NCBI RefSeq assembly: GCF_038449125.1 | Contig: NZ_CP151800.1 | Span: 2,266,406-2,330,405 of the forward strand | Length of the DNA stretch: 64,000 nt | From: Kosakonia sp. BYX6 | Lineage (GTDB): Bacteria > Pseudomonadota > Gammaproteobacteria > Enterobacterales > Enterobacteriaceae | Direction of reading: 5' to 3' | In this document: positions 1 through 9,705 of the stretch, one piece after another | Numbering within the stretch: the stretch's first letter is position 1 | Layout of the letters: the number at the start of each line of letters is the position of its first letter | Translations under genes and position numbers: made by a program | Notes under the pieces: generated by a model | What the model saw: the letters and a program-made list of their open reading frames with translations, nothing else | The model's database searches: none | Told to the model about the DNA's origin: nothing

Positions 1-349
1 CCAATTCCTGACACGTGAACAAGTATATGCACTCTCTGAAGTTGTCGATCAGCTGGATATTCCGGTGCTGTGCTATGGCCTGCGCACCGATTTTCGCGGC
101 GAGCTCTTTGTCGGTAGCCAATATTTGCTCGCATGGTCAGATAAGCTGGTAGAGCTTAAAACCATCTGTTTCTGCGGACGTAAAGCCAGTATGGTACTGC
201 GATTGGATCAGTCCGGTCGGCCATATAATGAAGGGGAGCAGGTTGTTATTGGCGGTAATGAGCGTTACGTTTCCGTGTGCCGTAAACACTATAAAGAAGC
301 GCTCGAAGAAGGCTCTTTAGCGGAGATTCAGAAACACATAAGGGGATAA
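1..349 (+). CDS. tdk: Thymidine kinase, 3' part (5' end outside window)
   Basis: Cytosolic enzyme of the pyrimidine salvage pathway that phosphorylates thymidine with ATP. The reading frame is open from the first base of the window (codons in phase from base 2), so the gene starts upstream and only about the last 115 codons are here. Visible family features are the lasso-region segment LCYGLRTDF, the zinc-ribbon pair CFCGRK, and a second cysteine/histidine cluster VCRKHY near the C-terminus. The nucleotide-binding P-loop lies outside the window. It converges on adhE, with a shared terminator hairpin between them. The match to E. coli Tdk is near-continuous. Confidence 0.95.
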   Translation, partial: QFLTREQVYALSEVVDQLDIPVLCYGLRTDFRGELFVGSQYLLAWSDKLVELKTICFCGRKASMVLRLDQSGRPYNEGEQVVIGGNERYVSVCRKHYKEALEEGSLAEIQKHIRG

Positions 350-381
350 TTCCCGCCAGGTATTATTGATAGTGAAGATAC

Positions 382-410
382 AAAAAAACCCGCCGAAGCG
401 GGTTTTTTAT
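382..410. terminator. Bidirectional terminator between tdk and adhE
   Basis: A GC-rich stem (CCCGC / GCGGG) with a short CGAA loop is flanked by A6-7 on the left and T6 on the right. It reads as an intrinsic terminator on both strands and suits the convergent tdk and adhE genes. Confidence 0.9.
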
Positions 411-422
411 TAGGTTAACCAA

Positions 423-3104
423 TTAAGCGGTTTTCTTCGCTTTCTTGTCTGTTTTTACCGGTGCTGCTTCAACTTTCGCGACTGCTGCCGGTTCGCCTTC
501 GTTAAACTCACGACCGTAGAACGTATCCATCAGGATTTGTTTCAGCTCGGAGATCAGCGGGTAACGCGGGTTAGCGCCGGTGCACTGGTCATCAAACGCA
601 TCTTCAGACAGTTTGTCGACATTGGCCAGGAAGTCCGCTTCCTGCACGCCAGCTTCGCGGATGGATTTAGGAATACCCAGTTCAGCTTTAATGCTTTCCA
701 GCCATGCCAGCAGTTTTTCGATTTTTGCTGCGGTACGGTCGCCTGGAGAGGTCAGACCCAAGTGGTCAGCAATTTCAGCATAACGGCGGCGCGCCTGCGG
801 ACGGTCATACTGGCTGAACGCGGTCTGCTTAGTCGGGTTGTCGTTCGCGTTATAGCGAATAACGTTACAAATCAGCAGGGCGTTAGCCAGACCGTGCGGG
901 ATATGGAACTGAGAACCCAGCTTATGCGCCATGGAGTGACACACGCCGAGGAAGGCGTTAGCAAACGCAATACCAGCGATAGTGGCAGCACTGTGAACGC
1001 GCTCACGGGCAACAGGGTTTTTAGACCCTTCGTTGTAAGAAGCCGGCAGGTTTTCTTTCAGCAGTTTCAGCGCTTGTAACGCCTGGCCGTCAGAGAATTC
1101 AGACGCCAGTACGGAAACATAGGCTTCCAACGCGTGCGTTACCGCATCAAGACCACCGAACGCGCACAGTGATTTCGGCATATCCATGACCAAGTTGGCA
1201 TCAACGACGGCCATATCCGGGGTCAGGGCATAATCCGCCAGCGGGTATTTCTGGCCAGTTGCATCGTCAGTTACCACCGCAAATGGTGTCACTTCAGAGC
1301 CTGTACCGGAAGTGGTGGTGATGGCGACCATTTTCGCTTTCACGCCCATTTTCGGGAATTTGTAGATACGTTTACGGATATCCATAAAGCGCAGCGCCAG
1401 CTCTTCAAAATGGGTTTCCGGATGTTCGTACATCACCCACATGATTTTCGCAGCATCCATCGGGGAACCGCCGCCAAGCGCGATGATCACGTCCGGTTTA
1501 AAGGAGTTGGCTAGCTCAGCACCTTTACGCACGATAGTCAGCGTCGGGTCAGCTTCAACTTCGAAGAAAACTTCAGTTTCGACGCCAGCGGCTTTCAGCA
1601 CAGAAGTAATCTGGTCTGCATAACCGTTGTTGAACAGGAAACGGTCGGTCACGATCATGGCGCGTTTGTGACCATCAGTAATCACTTCATCCAGCGCGAT
1701 TGGCAGTGAGCCACGGCGGAAGTAGATTGATTTCGGAAGTTTGTGCCACAACATGTTTTCAGCTCGCTTAGCAACGGTTTTCTTGTTGATCAGGTGCTTC
1801 GGACCAACGTTTTCAGAGATGGAGTTACCACCCCAGGAACCACAACCCAGAGTCAGGGAAGGCGCGAGTTTGAAGTTATACAGGTCACCGATACCACCCT
1901 GAGAAGCCGGAGTGTTGATCAGAATACGTGCCGTTTTCATCATCTGGCCGAAGTGGGCCACACGATCCGGCTGGTTATCCTGGTCTGTATAGAGACAAGA
2001 GGTATGACCGATACCACCCATCGCAACCAGTTTCTCTGCTTTGATTACAGCGTCTTCGAAGTCTTTGGCTCGGTACATCGCCAGAGTCGGTGACAGTTTT
2101 TCGTGTGCAAACGGCTCGCTTTCATCAACGACTTTCACTTCACCAATGAGGATTTTGGTCGTCAAAGGAACGGTGAAACCTGCCAGTTCAGCGATTTTAT
2201 ACGCCGGTTGACCGACGATTGCCGCGTTCAGTGCGCCATTTTTCAGGATGATGTCCTGAACGGCTTTCAACTCTTTACCTTGCAGGAGGTAGCCACCATG
2301 GCTGGCGAAACGTTCGCGAACGGCATCGTAAACGGAATCAACAACCACAACAGACTGTTCAGATGCGCAGATTACGCCGTTGTCGAAGGTTTTGGACATC
2401 AGTACAGATGCAACAGCACGTTTGATGTCTGCGGTTTCGTCGATGACTACCGGTGTGTTACCTGCACCAACACCAATCGCGGGTTTACCGGAGCTGTAAG
2501 CTGCTTTAACCATGCCTGGGCCGCCAGTGGCGAGGATCAGGTTGATATCCGGGTGATGCATCAGCGCGTTAGACAGTTCGACAGACGGTTGATCAATCCA
2601 GCCGATCAGGTCTTTAGGAGCACCAGCAGCAATTGCCGCTTGCAGCACAATATCAGCCGCTTTGTTGGTGGCATCTTTCGCGCGCGGATGTGGAGAGAAA
2701 ATGATTGCGTTGCGGGTCTTCAGGCTGATCAGTGATTTGAAGATGGCAGTAGATGTTGGGTTAGTGGTTGGCACAATACCGCAGATAATGCCAATAGGTT
2801 CCGCGATAGTGATGGTGCCGAAAGTATCATCTTCAGATAACACACCGCAGGTTTTCTCGTCTTTGTACGCGTTGTAGATATACTCAGAAGCAAAGTGGTT
2901 TTTAATCACTTTATCTTCAATGATACCCATGCCAGATTCAGCAACGGCCATTTTCGCGAGGGGGATACGAGCATCTGCGGCAGCCAGGGCGGCGGCACGG
3001 AAGATTTTATCTACTTGCTCTTGAGTAAAGTTGGCATATTCACGCTGGGCTTTCTTCACGCGTTCAACGAGTGCGTTAAGTTCAGCGACATTAGTAACAG
3101 CCAT
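423..3104 (-). CDS. adhE: Bifunctional acetaldehyde-CoA / alcohol dehydrogenase
   Basis: Converts acetyl-CoA to acetaldehyde and then to ethanol with NADH, regenerating NAD+ in fermentation; the family forms spirosome filaments in the cytosol. The product has 893 residues (E. coli 891). Residues 1 to about 440 are the CoA-acylating aldehyde dehydrogenase, with catalytic Cys in DNGVICASEQ (around residue 246). From about 450 on it is the iron-dependent alcohol dehydrogenase, with the NAD-binding GGGSPMD motif and metal-binding Asp/His in GLDAVTHA and GVCHSMAHK. The start ATG has a GGAGAG ribosome site six bases upstream. The lysine/alanine-rich C-terminal tail is the least conserved part. Transcription runs away from ychE. 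Confidence 0.98.
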   Translation of the reverse strand: MAVTNVAELNALVERVKKAQREYANFTQEQVDKIFRAAALAAADARIPLAKMAVAESGMGIIEDKVIKNHFASEYIYNAYKDEKTCGVLSEDDTFGTITIAEPIGIICGIVPTTNPTSTAIFKSLISLKTRNAIIFSPHPRAKDATNKAADIVLQAAIAAGAPKDLIGWIDQPSVELSNALMHHPDINLILATGGPGMVKAAYSSGKPAIGVGAGNTPVVIDETADIKRAVASVLMSKTFDNGVICASEQSVVVVDSVYDAVRERFASHGGYLLQGKELKAVQDIILKNGALNAAIVGQPAYKIAELAGFTVPLTTKILIGEVKVVDESEPFAHEKLSPTLAMYRAKDFEDAVIKAEKLVAMGGIGHTSCLYTDQDNQPDRVAHFGQMMKTARILINTPASQGGIGDLYNFKLAPSLTLGCGSWGGNSISENVGPKHLINKKTVAKRAENMLWHKLPKSIYFRRGSLPIALDEVITDGHKRAMIVTDRFLFNNGYADQITSVLKAAGVETEVFFEVEADPTLTIVRKGAELANSFKPDVIIALGGGSPMDAAKIMWVMYEHPETHFEELALRFMDIRKRIYKFPKMGVKAKMVAITTTSGTGSEVTPFAVVTDDATGQKYPLADYALTPDMAVVDANLVMDMPKSLCAFGGLDAVTHALEAYVSVLASEFSDGQALQALKLLKENLPASYNEGSKNPVARERVHSAATIAGIAFANAFLGVCHSMAHKLGSQFHIPHGLANALLICNVIRYNANDNPTKQTAFSQYDRPQARRRYAEIADHLGLTSPGDRTAAKIEKLLAWLESIKAELGIPKSIREAGVQEADFLANVDKLSEDAFDDQCTGANPRYPLISELKQILMDTFYGREFNEGEPAAVAKVEAAPVKTDKKAKKTA

Positions 3105-3581
3105 AATGCTCTCCTGATAATGTTTAAACTCTTTTAGTAAACCAGTTGACCAACTAGAAAGTATAGACAGACCGGCTGCAGGTTGCGTAAAGCAAACAAG
3201 AACAGATACTTAACGCTAAGCTATCGCCCACTGATTTACTGAAAGAGCCTCAAGGAAATGATGCAATTATTGACGTTTTTGCTCTCTTTTCGTGCCATCA
3301 AGGTTACCCACTTCTGAGTAATCAATGCGTGATCCACGTCAAATTTCTGAGAAGCTGACACCTTTCAGCACGCCTATTTTTGGGCATTTGTAGCAAATGT
3401 TAATTGCATCTGCCTGGTACACTCTAAGTGTATTACAATTACTCCAAATAAATAACATGTTGTATTGCCAATATTTTTAGCAGCGAAGCTGATGGACTAC
3501 GCAAAAAAATCGCGTATCTTCTGCATGGATTTTCTTGTCACGCTAAGGTTTTAAATAACTGGCGACATTGCGGAGCGTACT
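3105..3581. promoter_or_regulatory. Divergent upstream region of adhE and ychE
   Basis: 477 bases without a supported gene lie between the divergent adhE and ychE. The stretch is AT-rich and presumably holds the adhE promoters and long leader (E. coli adhE has a long 5' leader and is controlled by Cra, Fnr, NarL and Fis) as well as the ychE promoter. I did not place individual sites with confidence. Confidence 0.6.
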
Positions 3582-4229
3582 GTGGAGCAAACCTTTTTTG
3601 ATTTACCCCTTTATTTTAAATTTTTTATTGGCCTATTCGCGCTGGTGAACCCGGTCGGGATCATTCCGGTCTTTATCAGTATGACCAGTTACCAAATGGC
3701 AGGCGCAAGGAATAAAACTAATCTCACAGCGAATTTGTCCGTTGCGATTATTCTCTGGACATCACTTTTTCTGGGCAATGCGATATTGCAGCTCTTCGGC
3801 ATTTCGATTGATTCGTTTCGTATTGCCGGGGGCATCCTGGTCGTTACCATTGCAATGTCGATGATTAGCGGAAAGTTGGGCGAAGATAAGCAGAATAAAC
3901 AAGAGAAGTCAGAAACCGCAATCCGCGAAAGTATTGGTGTTGTGCCGTTGGCGCTGCCGCTAATGGCGGGACCAGGGGCGATCAGTTCGACCATTGTCTG
4001 GGGCACGCGTTATCACAGTATAGGGCACCTGATTGGTTTTTCCGTGGCGATAGCACTGTTTGCGATCTGCTCTTGGGGGTTGTTTCGCATTGCGCCATGG
4101 CTGGTGCGGTTGCTGGGGCAAACCGGCATTAACGTTATCACTCGTATCATGGGCTTGTTGTTGATGGCGTTAGGTATTGAGTTTATCGTCGCCGGTGCGA
4201 AATCACTTTTCCCGGGCTTGCTGAATTGA
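3582..4229 (+). CDS. ychE: MarC/YchE-family inner-membrane protein
   Basis: Integral membrane protein of the MarC family (UPF0056). Its function is not established; early claims of a multidrug role for MarC were not supported. It has 215 residues with about six hydrophobic segments and the family sequence FALVNPVGIIPVF near the N-terminus, plus PLALPLMAGPGAIS in the middle. The chosen start is GTG, which gives the same length as the E. coli protein and follows a GGAG motif. It lies divergent from adhE and upstream of opp on the same strand, but more than 800 bases separate it from oppA, so it is probably a separate unit. Confidence 0.93.
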   Translation: MEQTFFDLPLYFKFFIGLFALVNPVGIIPVFISMTSYQMAGARNKTNLTANLSVAIILWTSLFLGNAILQLFGISIDSFRIAGGILVVTIAMSMISGKLGEDKQNKQEKSETAIRESIGVVPLALPLMAGPGAISSTIVWGTRYHSIGHLIGFSVAIALFAICSWGLFRIAPWLVRLLGQTGINVITRIMGLLLMALGIEFIVAGAKSLFPGLLN

Positions 4230-5067
4230 TTCAATCTTTCATTTATAAGCATTTTTTATCTCGCCAATGTGTCTTCCTTTATATAACGAAGCGAAAACGG
4301 CGGTGAGTCAGAATGTAATGGAACACGCAAAATCAGCAAAACATATGACGAATACGCAAAACGGTGTTAAGCATAACAAATTACACTCATCAGAAAATCT
4401 GTTCCCTATCAGTCAATTATAAGTATCGTGAATCTTTATCGCGCGGTTTTTAGGCAAATGGCTCTGTTATTGCCCTCACACAATACTATTGGGCTTGCCG
4501 AGACTTTATTGAAATGATATTAGTACTTTCAATCTTCTCGCAGATTAATGTGCTAAAAAGTAATCGATTGTTGATTTTTTGTACAAAAAACTCCTGCGTC
4601 AGTCGAAACGCATTACATGGTCGTAATGCTCATTTATCTTATTGAAAGTATTAGATAAAAAATAAACAGGGAGACTGAAGAGTCATCTCTTTGGGGCTAA
4701 CGCTTTGCCGCAAAAGAGAAATGGTTAACAAATTTGCAAATTGTATTGGCGACAGCGGAGTGCATTTGTTATTTTCCGCCCATTATGTTTATCAGCCTCA
4801 TAATTTGCAGAGTAAACAGCGTAGATGAGAATCGTTGTCATATATAACGATAATCACTATGAATATATCGTGCCTCGACAGGGGAGGTGCGTTAATGAAT
4901 CGACGTAAGGTTGCCGTTTGAGCATCCGTAATAAGAAAGTCGGTGATAGCAGCAGTAAAAAGATGTCTGATAGCGCCAAAAAGCTCCTGCGCTATTCAGG
5001 CCCCCAGCAGGGGATGAAACAGGCTGGCGTCAACGTCAGTAATTATAATGAGTGGAGTATCAACACA
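4230..5067 (+). promoter_or_regulatory. Long upstream/leader region of the opp operon
   Basis: 838 mostly AT-rich bases between ychE and oppA. It contains a pair of 10-base inverted arms (TACTTTCAAT at 4524-4533 and its complement at 4641-4650), a Fur-box-like sequence (4849-4867), a very strong ribosome-binding sequence (4881-4887) serving an eight-codon frame, and a CCCC/GGGG hairpin (about 5001-5013). The last bases before the oppA start are C/A-rich (ATCAACACAATG), the kind of sequence paired by the G/U-rich sRNA GcvB, an established regulator of oppA in E. coli and Salmonella. Polyamine-stimulated translation of oppA is also known in E. coli. Promoters were not pinned down. Confidence 0.55.
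4895..4921 (+). CDS. Possible leader peptide upstream of oppA (8 codons)
   Basis: ATG to TGA frame of eight codons encoding MNRRKVAV. It is preceded by GGGGAGG with a seven-base spacer, close to an ideal ribosome-binding site. Its TGA overlaps a TTG (4918-4920) that opens a frame continuing without a stop into oppA, an arrangement that would allow termination-reinitiation. There is no homology evidence at this size; the call rests only on the ribosome site and geometry. It could be a regulatory uORF or fortuitous. Confidence 0.35.
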   Translation: MNRRKVAV

Positions 5068-6699
5068 ATGTCCATCATCACAAAAAAAAGTCTGATAGCA
5101 GCGAGTATTCTAACGGCGCTAATTACCGGTAACGCCGCCATGGCTGCTGATGTTCCGGCAGGCGTTCAACTGGCGGAAAAACAAACGCTGGTTCGTAATA
5201 ACGGTGCTGAAGTTCAATCGCTCGATCCGCATAAAATTGAAGGTGTTCCGGAATCTAACGTGAACCGCGACCTGTTTGAAGGTCTGCTGATTTCCGATAT
5301 CGAAGGCCACCCCTCTGCCGGTGTTGCTGAAAAATGGGAAAACAAAGATTTTAAAGTCTGGACTTTCCATCTGCGTAAAAACGCGAAATGGTCCGACGGA
5401 ACGCCGGTCACCGCGCATGATTTCGTTTACAGCTGGCAGCGTCTGGCCGATCCGAAAACCGCTTCTCCTTACGCCAGCTATTTGCAATACGGCCACATCG
5501 CGAATATCGACGATGTTATTTCCGGTAAAAAACCGACCAGTGAACTGGGCGTAAAAGCGATCGATGATAATACCTTCGAAGTGACGCTGAGCGAGCCGGT
5601 TCCATATTTCTACAAACTGCTGGTTCACCCATCAGTTTCTGCTGTGCCAAAAGCCGCGATTGAAAAATTCGGCGATAAATGGACTCAGCCAGCCAATATC
5701 GTGACCAACGGTGCTTACAAACTGAAAGATTGGGTGGTTAACGAACGCATCGTTCTGGAGCGAAATACCAACTATTGGGATAACGATAAAACCGTTATCA
5801 ACCAGGTAACTTACCTGCCGATCGCGGCTGAAGTCACTGATGTAAACCGCTACCGCAGCGGCGAAATCGACATGACCTATAACAACATGCCGATCGAATT
5901 GTTCCAGAAACTGAAAAAAGAGATTCCTAAAGAAGTACACGTTGATCCGTACTTGTGTACTTACTACTACGAAATCAACAACCAAAAAGCCCCGTTCACT
6001 GACGTTCGCGTTCGTACCGCGCTGAAACTGGCACTGGATCGCGACATCATCGTTAACAAAGTGAAAAACCAGGGCGATCTGCCGGCTTACAGCTACACTC
6101 CGCCGTACACCGATGGTGCTAAACTGACTGAACCGGCCTGGTTCAAAATGACCCAAGAAGAGCGTAACGCCGAAGCGAAAAAACTGCTGGCCGAAGCGGG
6201 TTACACTGCGGACAAACCGCTGACCTTCAACCTGCTGTACAACACTTCCGATCTGCACAAAAAACTGGCGATCGCTGTGGCTTCTATCTGGAAGAAAAAC
6301 CTCGGCGTCAACGTGAAGCTGGAAAATCAGGAATGGAAAACCTTCCTCGACACGCGTCATCAGGGCACGTTTGATGTCGCGCGTGCAGGCTGGTGTGCGG
6401 ACTACAACGAGCCGACTTCCTTCCTGAACACCATGCTGTCCGACAGCTCCAACAACACCGCGCACTATAAGAGCCCGGCGTTTGACAAGCTGATCGGCGA
6501 CACGCTGAAAGTCACTGACGAAGCACAGCGCACCGAGCTTTACTCCAAAGCAGAACAGCAACTGGATAAAGACTCTGCGATCGTTCCGGTTTATTACTAT
6601 GTGAACGCCCGTCTGGTGAAACCGTGGGTCGGTGGCTACACCGGTAAAGACCCGATGGATAATATCTACGTTAAAAACTTGTATATTATCAAGCATTAA
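5068..6699 (+). CDS. oppA: Periplasmic oligopeptide-binding protein OppA
   Basis: Binds di- to pentapeptides in the periplasm and delivers them to OppBCDF. It has 543 residues, the same size as in E. coli. A Sec signal peptide is visible (KK, hydrophobic core, cleavage after AMA at about residue 26), followed by an SBP_bac_5 domain with the family segment WTFHLRKNAKWSDGTPVTA. The start ATG at 5068 was chosen because it gives a normal signal peptide. The frame stays open upstream to a TTG at 4918, but that would add 50 residues before the signal. GGAG lies 11 bases upstream, a long spacing; distant weak ribosome sites are a known feature of E. coli oppA. First gene of oppABCDF. Confidence 0.97.
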   Translation: MSIITKKSLIAASILTALITGNAAMAADVPAGVQLAEKQTLVRNNGAEVQSLDPHKIEGVPESNVNRDLFEGLLISDIEGHPSAGVAEKWENKDFKVWTFHLRKNAKWSDGTPVTAHDFVYSWQRLADPKTASPYASYLQYGHIANIDDVISGKKPTSELGVKAIDDNTFEVTLSEPVPYFYKLLVHPSVSAVPKAAIEKFGDKWTQPANIVTNGAYKLKDWVVNERIVLERNTNYWDNDKTVINQVTYLPIAAEVTDVNRYRSGEIDMTYNNMPIELFQKLKKEIPKEVHVDPYLCTYYYEINNQKAPFTDVRVRTALKLALDRDIIVNKVKNQGDLPAYSYTPPYTDGAKLTEPAWFKMTQEERNAEAKKLLAEAGYTADKPLTFNLLYNTSDLHKKLAIAVASIWKKNLGVNVKLENQEWKTFLDTRHQGTFDVARAGWCADYNEPTSFLNTMLSDSSNNTAHYKSPAFDKLIGDTLKVTDEAQRTELYSKAEQQLDKDSAIVPVYYYVNARLVKPWVGGYTGKDPMDNIYVKNLYIIKH

Positions 6700-6708
6700 T
6701 GGCAATGA

Positions 6709-6732
6709 GTGGGGCAGGGTAACCTGTCCCAC
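6709..6732 (+). terminator. Intercistronic hairpin between oppA and oppB
   Basis: A 10-base-pair stem (GTGGGGCAGG / CCTGTCCCAC, one G-U pair) with a GTAA loop lies just after the oppA stop. A short T-rich stretch follows about 11 bases later. It is probably a leaky terminator or a 3' stabiliser that keeps oppA mRNA more abundant than oppBCDF, as commonly seen for binding-protein genes. Confidence 0.6.
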
Positions 6733-6836
6733 AGCGTGTCTTATTTTTATCGCACCAGAACACACATCAGTCGCAGGCAGCGCAATCGCCGCCTGAAAGA
6801 GAATGTGTAAAAGGCACAGGCCAGAAGGTACGGGCA

Positions 6837-7757
6837 ATGTTGAAATTTATCCTACGTCGCTGTCTTGAAGCGATTCCAACACTCTTCATTCTTATTACTA
6901 TCTCGTTCTTTATGATGCGTCTCGCACCGGGTAGTCCCTTTACCGGTGAACGCGCGCTCTCGCCAGAAGTGATGGCGAATATCGAAGCGAAATATCATTT
7001 AAACGATCCGATCACGACGCAATATTTCAGTTATCTGAAACAGCTGGCGCATTTTGATTTCGGACCGTCATTTAAATACAAAGACTACACCGTAAATGAC
7101 CTGGTCGCGGCAAGCTTTCCGGTTTCCGCAAAATTAGGTGCGGCGGCTTTTATTCTGGCCATTGTCTTTGGGGTCACTGCGGGTGTTATCGCCGCGCTGA
7201 ACCAGAACACGAAATGGGACTACACGGTGATGGGGTTAGCAATGACCGGGGTGGTTATCCCGAGCTTCGTTGTCGCGCCGTTACTGGTCATGATCTTCGC
7301 CATCATATTGCAATGGCTACCCGCGGGTGGCTGGAATGGCGGGGCGCCGAAATTTATGATCTTGCCGATGGTCGCCTTATCACTGGCTTATATCGCCAGT
7401 ATCTCGCGTATCACCCGCGGTTCTATGATCGAAATTCTGCACTCAAACTTTATCCGTACCGCGCGGGCAAAAGGCCTGCCGATGCGCCGCATCATTTTCC
7501 GCCACGCGTTAAAACCCGCGCTGCTGCCTGTGCTCTCGTATATGGGCCCGGCTTTCGTCGGCATTATTACCGGCTCGATGGTTATCGAGACGATTTATGG
7601 TCTGCCGGGAATCGGCCAGCTGTTTGTTAACGGTGCCCTGAACCGCGACTACTCTTTGGTATTGAGTCTGACTATTCTGGTTGGCGCATTGACCATTATG
7701 TTTAACGCGATTGTTGATGTGCTGTACGCCATCATCGATCCGAAGATCCGTTATTAA
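6837..7757 (+). CDS. oppB: Oligopeptide ABC transporter permease OppB
   Basis: Inner-membrane permease subunit that pairs with OppC to form the peptide channel. It has 306 residues with about six transmembrane segments and an N-terminal cytoplasmic start followed by a long first helix. The family EAA loop that docks on the ATPases is visible as RTARAKGLPMRRIIFRHALKP. It is preceded by the oppA-oppB hairpin and followed by oppC after 14 bases, so it is part of the same operon. Confidence 0.96.
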   Translation: MLKFILRRCLEAIPTLFILITISFFMMRLAPGSPFTGERALSPEVMANIEAKYHLNDPITTQYFSYLKQLAHFDFGPSFKYKDYTVNDLVAASFPVSAKLGAAAFILAIVFGVTAGVIAALNQNTKWDYTVMGLAMTGVVIPSFVVAPLLVMIFAIILQWLPAGGWNGGAPKFMILPMVALSLAYIASISRITRGSMIEILHSNFIRTARAKGLPMRRIIFRHALKPALLPVLSYMGPAFVGIITGSMVIETIYGLPGIGQLFVNGALNRDYSLVLSLTILVGALTIMFNAIVDVLYAIIDPKIRY

Positions 7758-7771
7758 CACTGGAGCTCGCC

Positions 7772-8680
7772 ATGATGTTAAGTAAGAAAAACAGCGAGGC
7801 GCTGGAAAACTTCAGTGAAAAGCTCGAAGTCGAAGGGCGCAGCCTATGGCAGGACGCGCGTCGCCGCTTTATGCATAACCGTGCCGCTGTTGCGAGCCTC
7901 GCGGTGCTGGTGCTGATCGCACTCTTTGTGACGCTGGCGCCGATGTTGTCGCAATTCAGCTATTTCGATACGGACTGGGGCATGATGTCCAGCCAGCCGG
8001 ATATAGAATCCGGCCACTATTTCGGCACCGACTCTTCAGGTCGCGACCTGCTGGTGCGTGTGGCGATTGGTGGGCGTATCTCGTTAATGGTCGGCATTGC
8101 GGCAGCGTTAGTGGCGGTGGTGCTCGGCACGCTGTACGGTTCACTCTCCGGTTATCTGGGCGGCAAAACGGACTCGGTGATGATGCGCCTGCTGGAGATC
8201 CTCAACTCCTTCCCGTTTATGTTCTTCGTCATTCTGCTGGTGACCTTTTTCGGGCAAAACATCCTGCTGATTTTCGTCGCTATCGGGATGGTTTCCTGGT
8301 TGGATATGGCACGTATCGTGCGCGGCCAAACTCTAAGCCTGAAACGTAAAGAGTTTATCGAAGCGGCGCAGGTTGGTGGTGTTTCAACCGCTAATATCGT
8401 GGTGCGTCATATCGTGCCAAACGTGCTGGGCGTGGTGGTGGTTTATGCCTCATTGCTGGTGCCGAGCATGATCCTGTTCGAATCTTTCCTGAGCTTCCTC
8501 GGTCTGGGTACCCAGGAGCCGCTGAGCAGCTGGGGCTCGCTGTTAAGCGATGGCGCAAACTCAATGGAAGTGTCTCCGTGGCTGCTGCTGTTCCCGGCGG
8601 GTTTCCTCGTTGTCACCTTGTTCTGTTTCAACTTTATCGGCGATGGCTTGCGTGATGCCCTCGACCCGAAAGACCGTTAA
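7772..8680 (+). CDS. oppC: Oligopeptide ABC transporter permease OppC
   Basis: Second permease of the Opp importer, 302 residues. It has a long cytoplasmic N-terminus (OppC_N), a first helix near residues 38-60, a periplasmic segment with HYFGTDSSGRDLLVR, then five further helices. The EAA loop reads FIEAAQVGGVSTANIVVRHI. The start has two adjacent ATG codons; the first is used here, as in E. coli, with GGAG upstream. oppD follows after 11 bases. Confidence 0.96.
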   Translation: MMLSKKNSEALENFSEKLEVEGRSLWQDARRRFMHNRAAVASLAVLVLIALFVTLAPMLSQFSYFDTDWGMMSSQPDIESGHYFGTDSSGRDLLVRVAIGGRISLMVGIAAALVAVVLGTLYGSLSGYLGGKTDSVMMRLLEILNSFPFMFFVILLVTFFGQNILLIFVAIGMVSWLDMARIVRGQTLSLKRKEFIEAAQVGGVSTANIVVRHIVPNVLGVVVVYASLLVPSMILFESFLSFLGLGTQEPLSSWGSLLSDGANSMEVSPWLLLFPAGFLVVTLFCFNFIGDGLRDALDPKDR

Positions 8681-8691
8681 GGAGTGCTGTT

Positions 8692-9701
<1,010 letters not shown>

Positions 9702-9705
<4 letters not shown>

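Noticed and set aside
4918-5067. N-terminal extension of OppA by 50 residues from a TTG
   Set aside because: It would bury the clear signal peptide of OppA inside the protein. The ATG at 5068 gives normal length and export signal. The upstream frame is kept only as a regulatory observation.
5632-6837. Long reverse-strand open frame opposite oppA
   Set aside because: It has no recognisable protein features and lies wholly opposite well-supported oppA codons; a shadow of codon bias.
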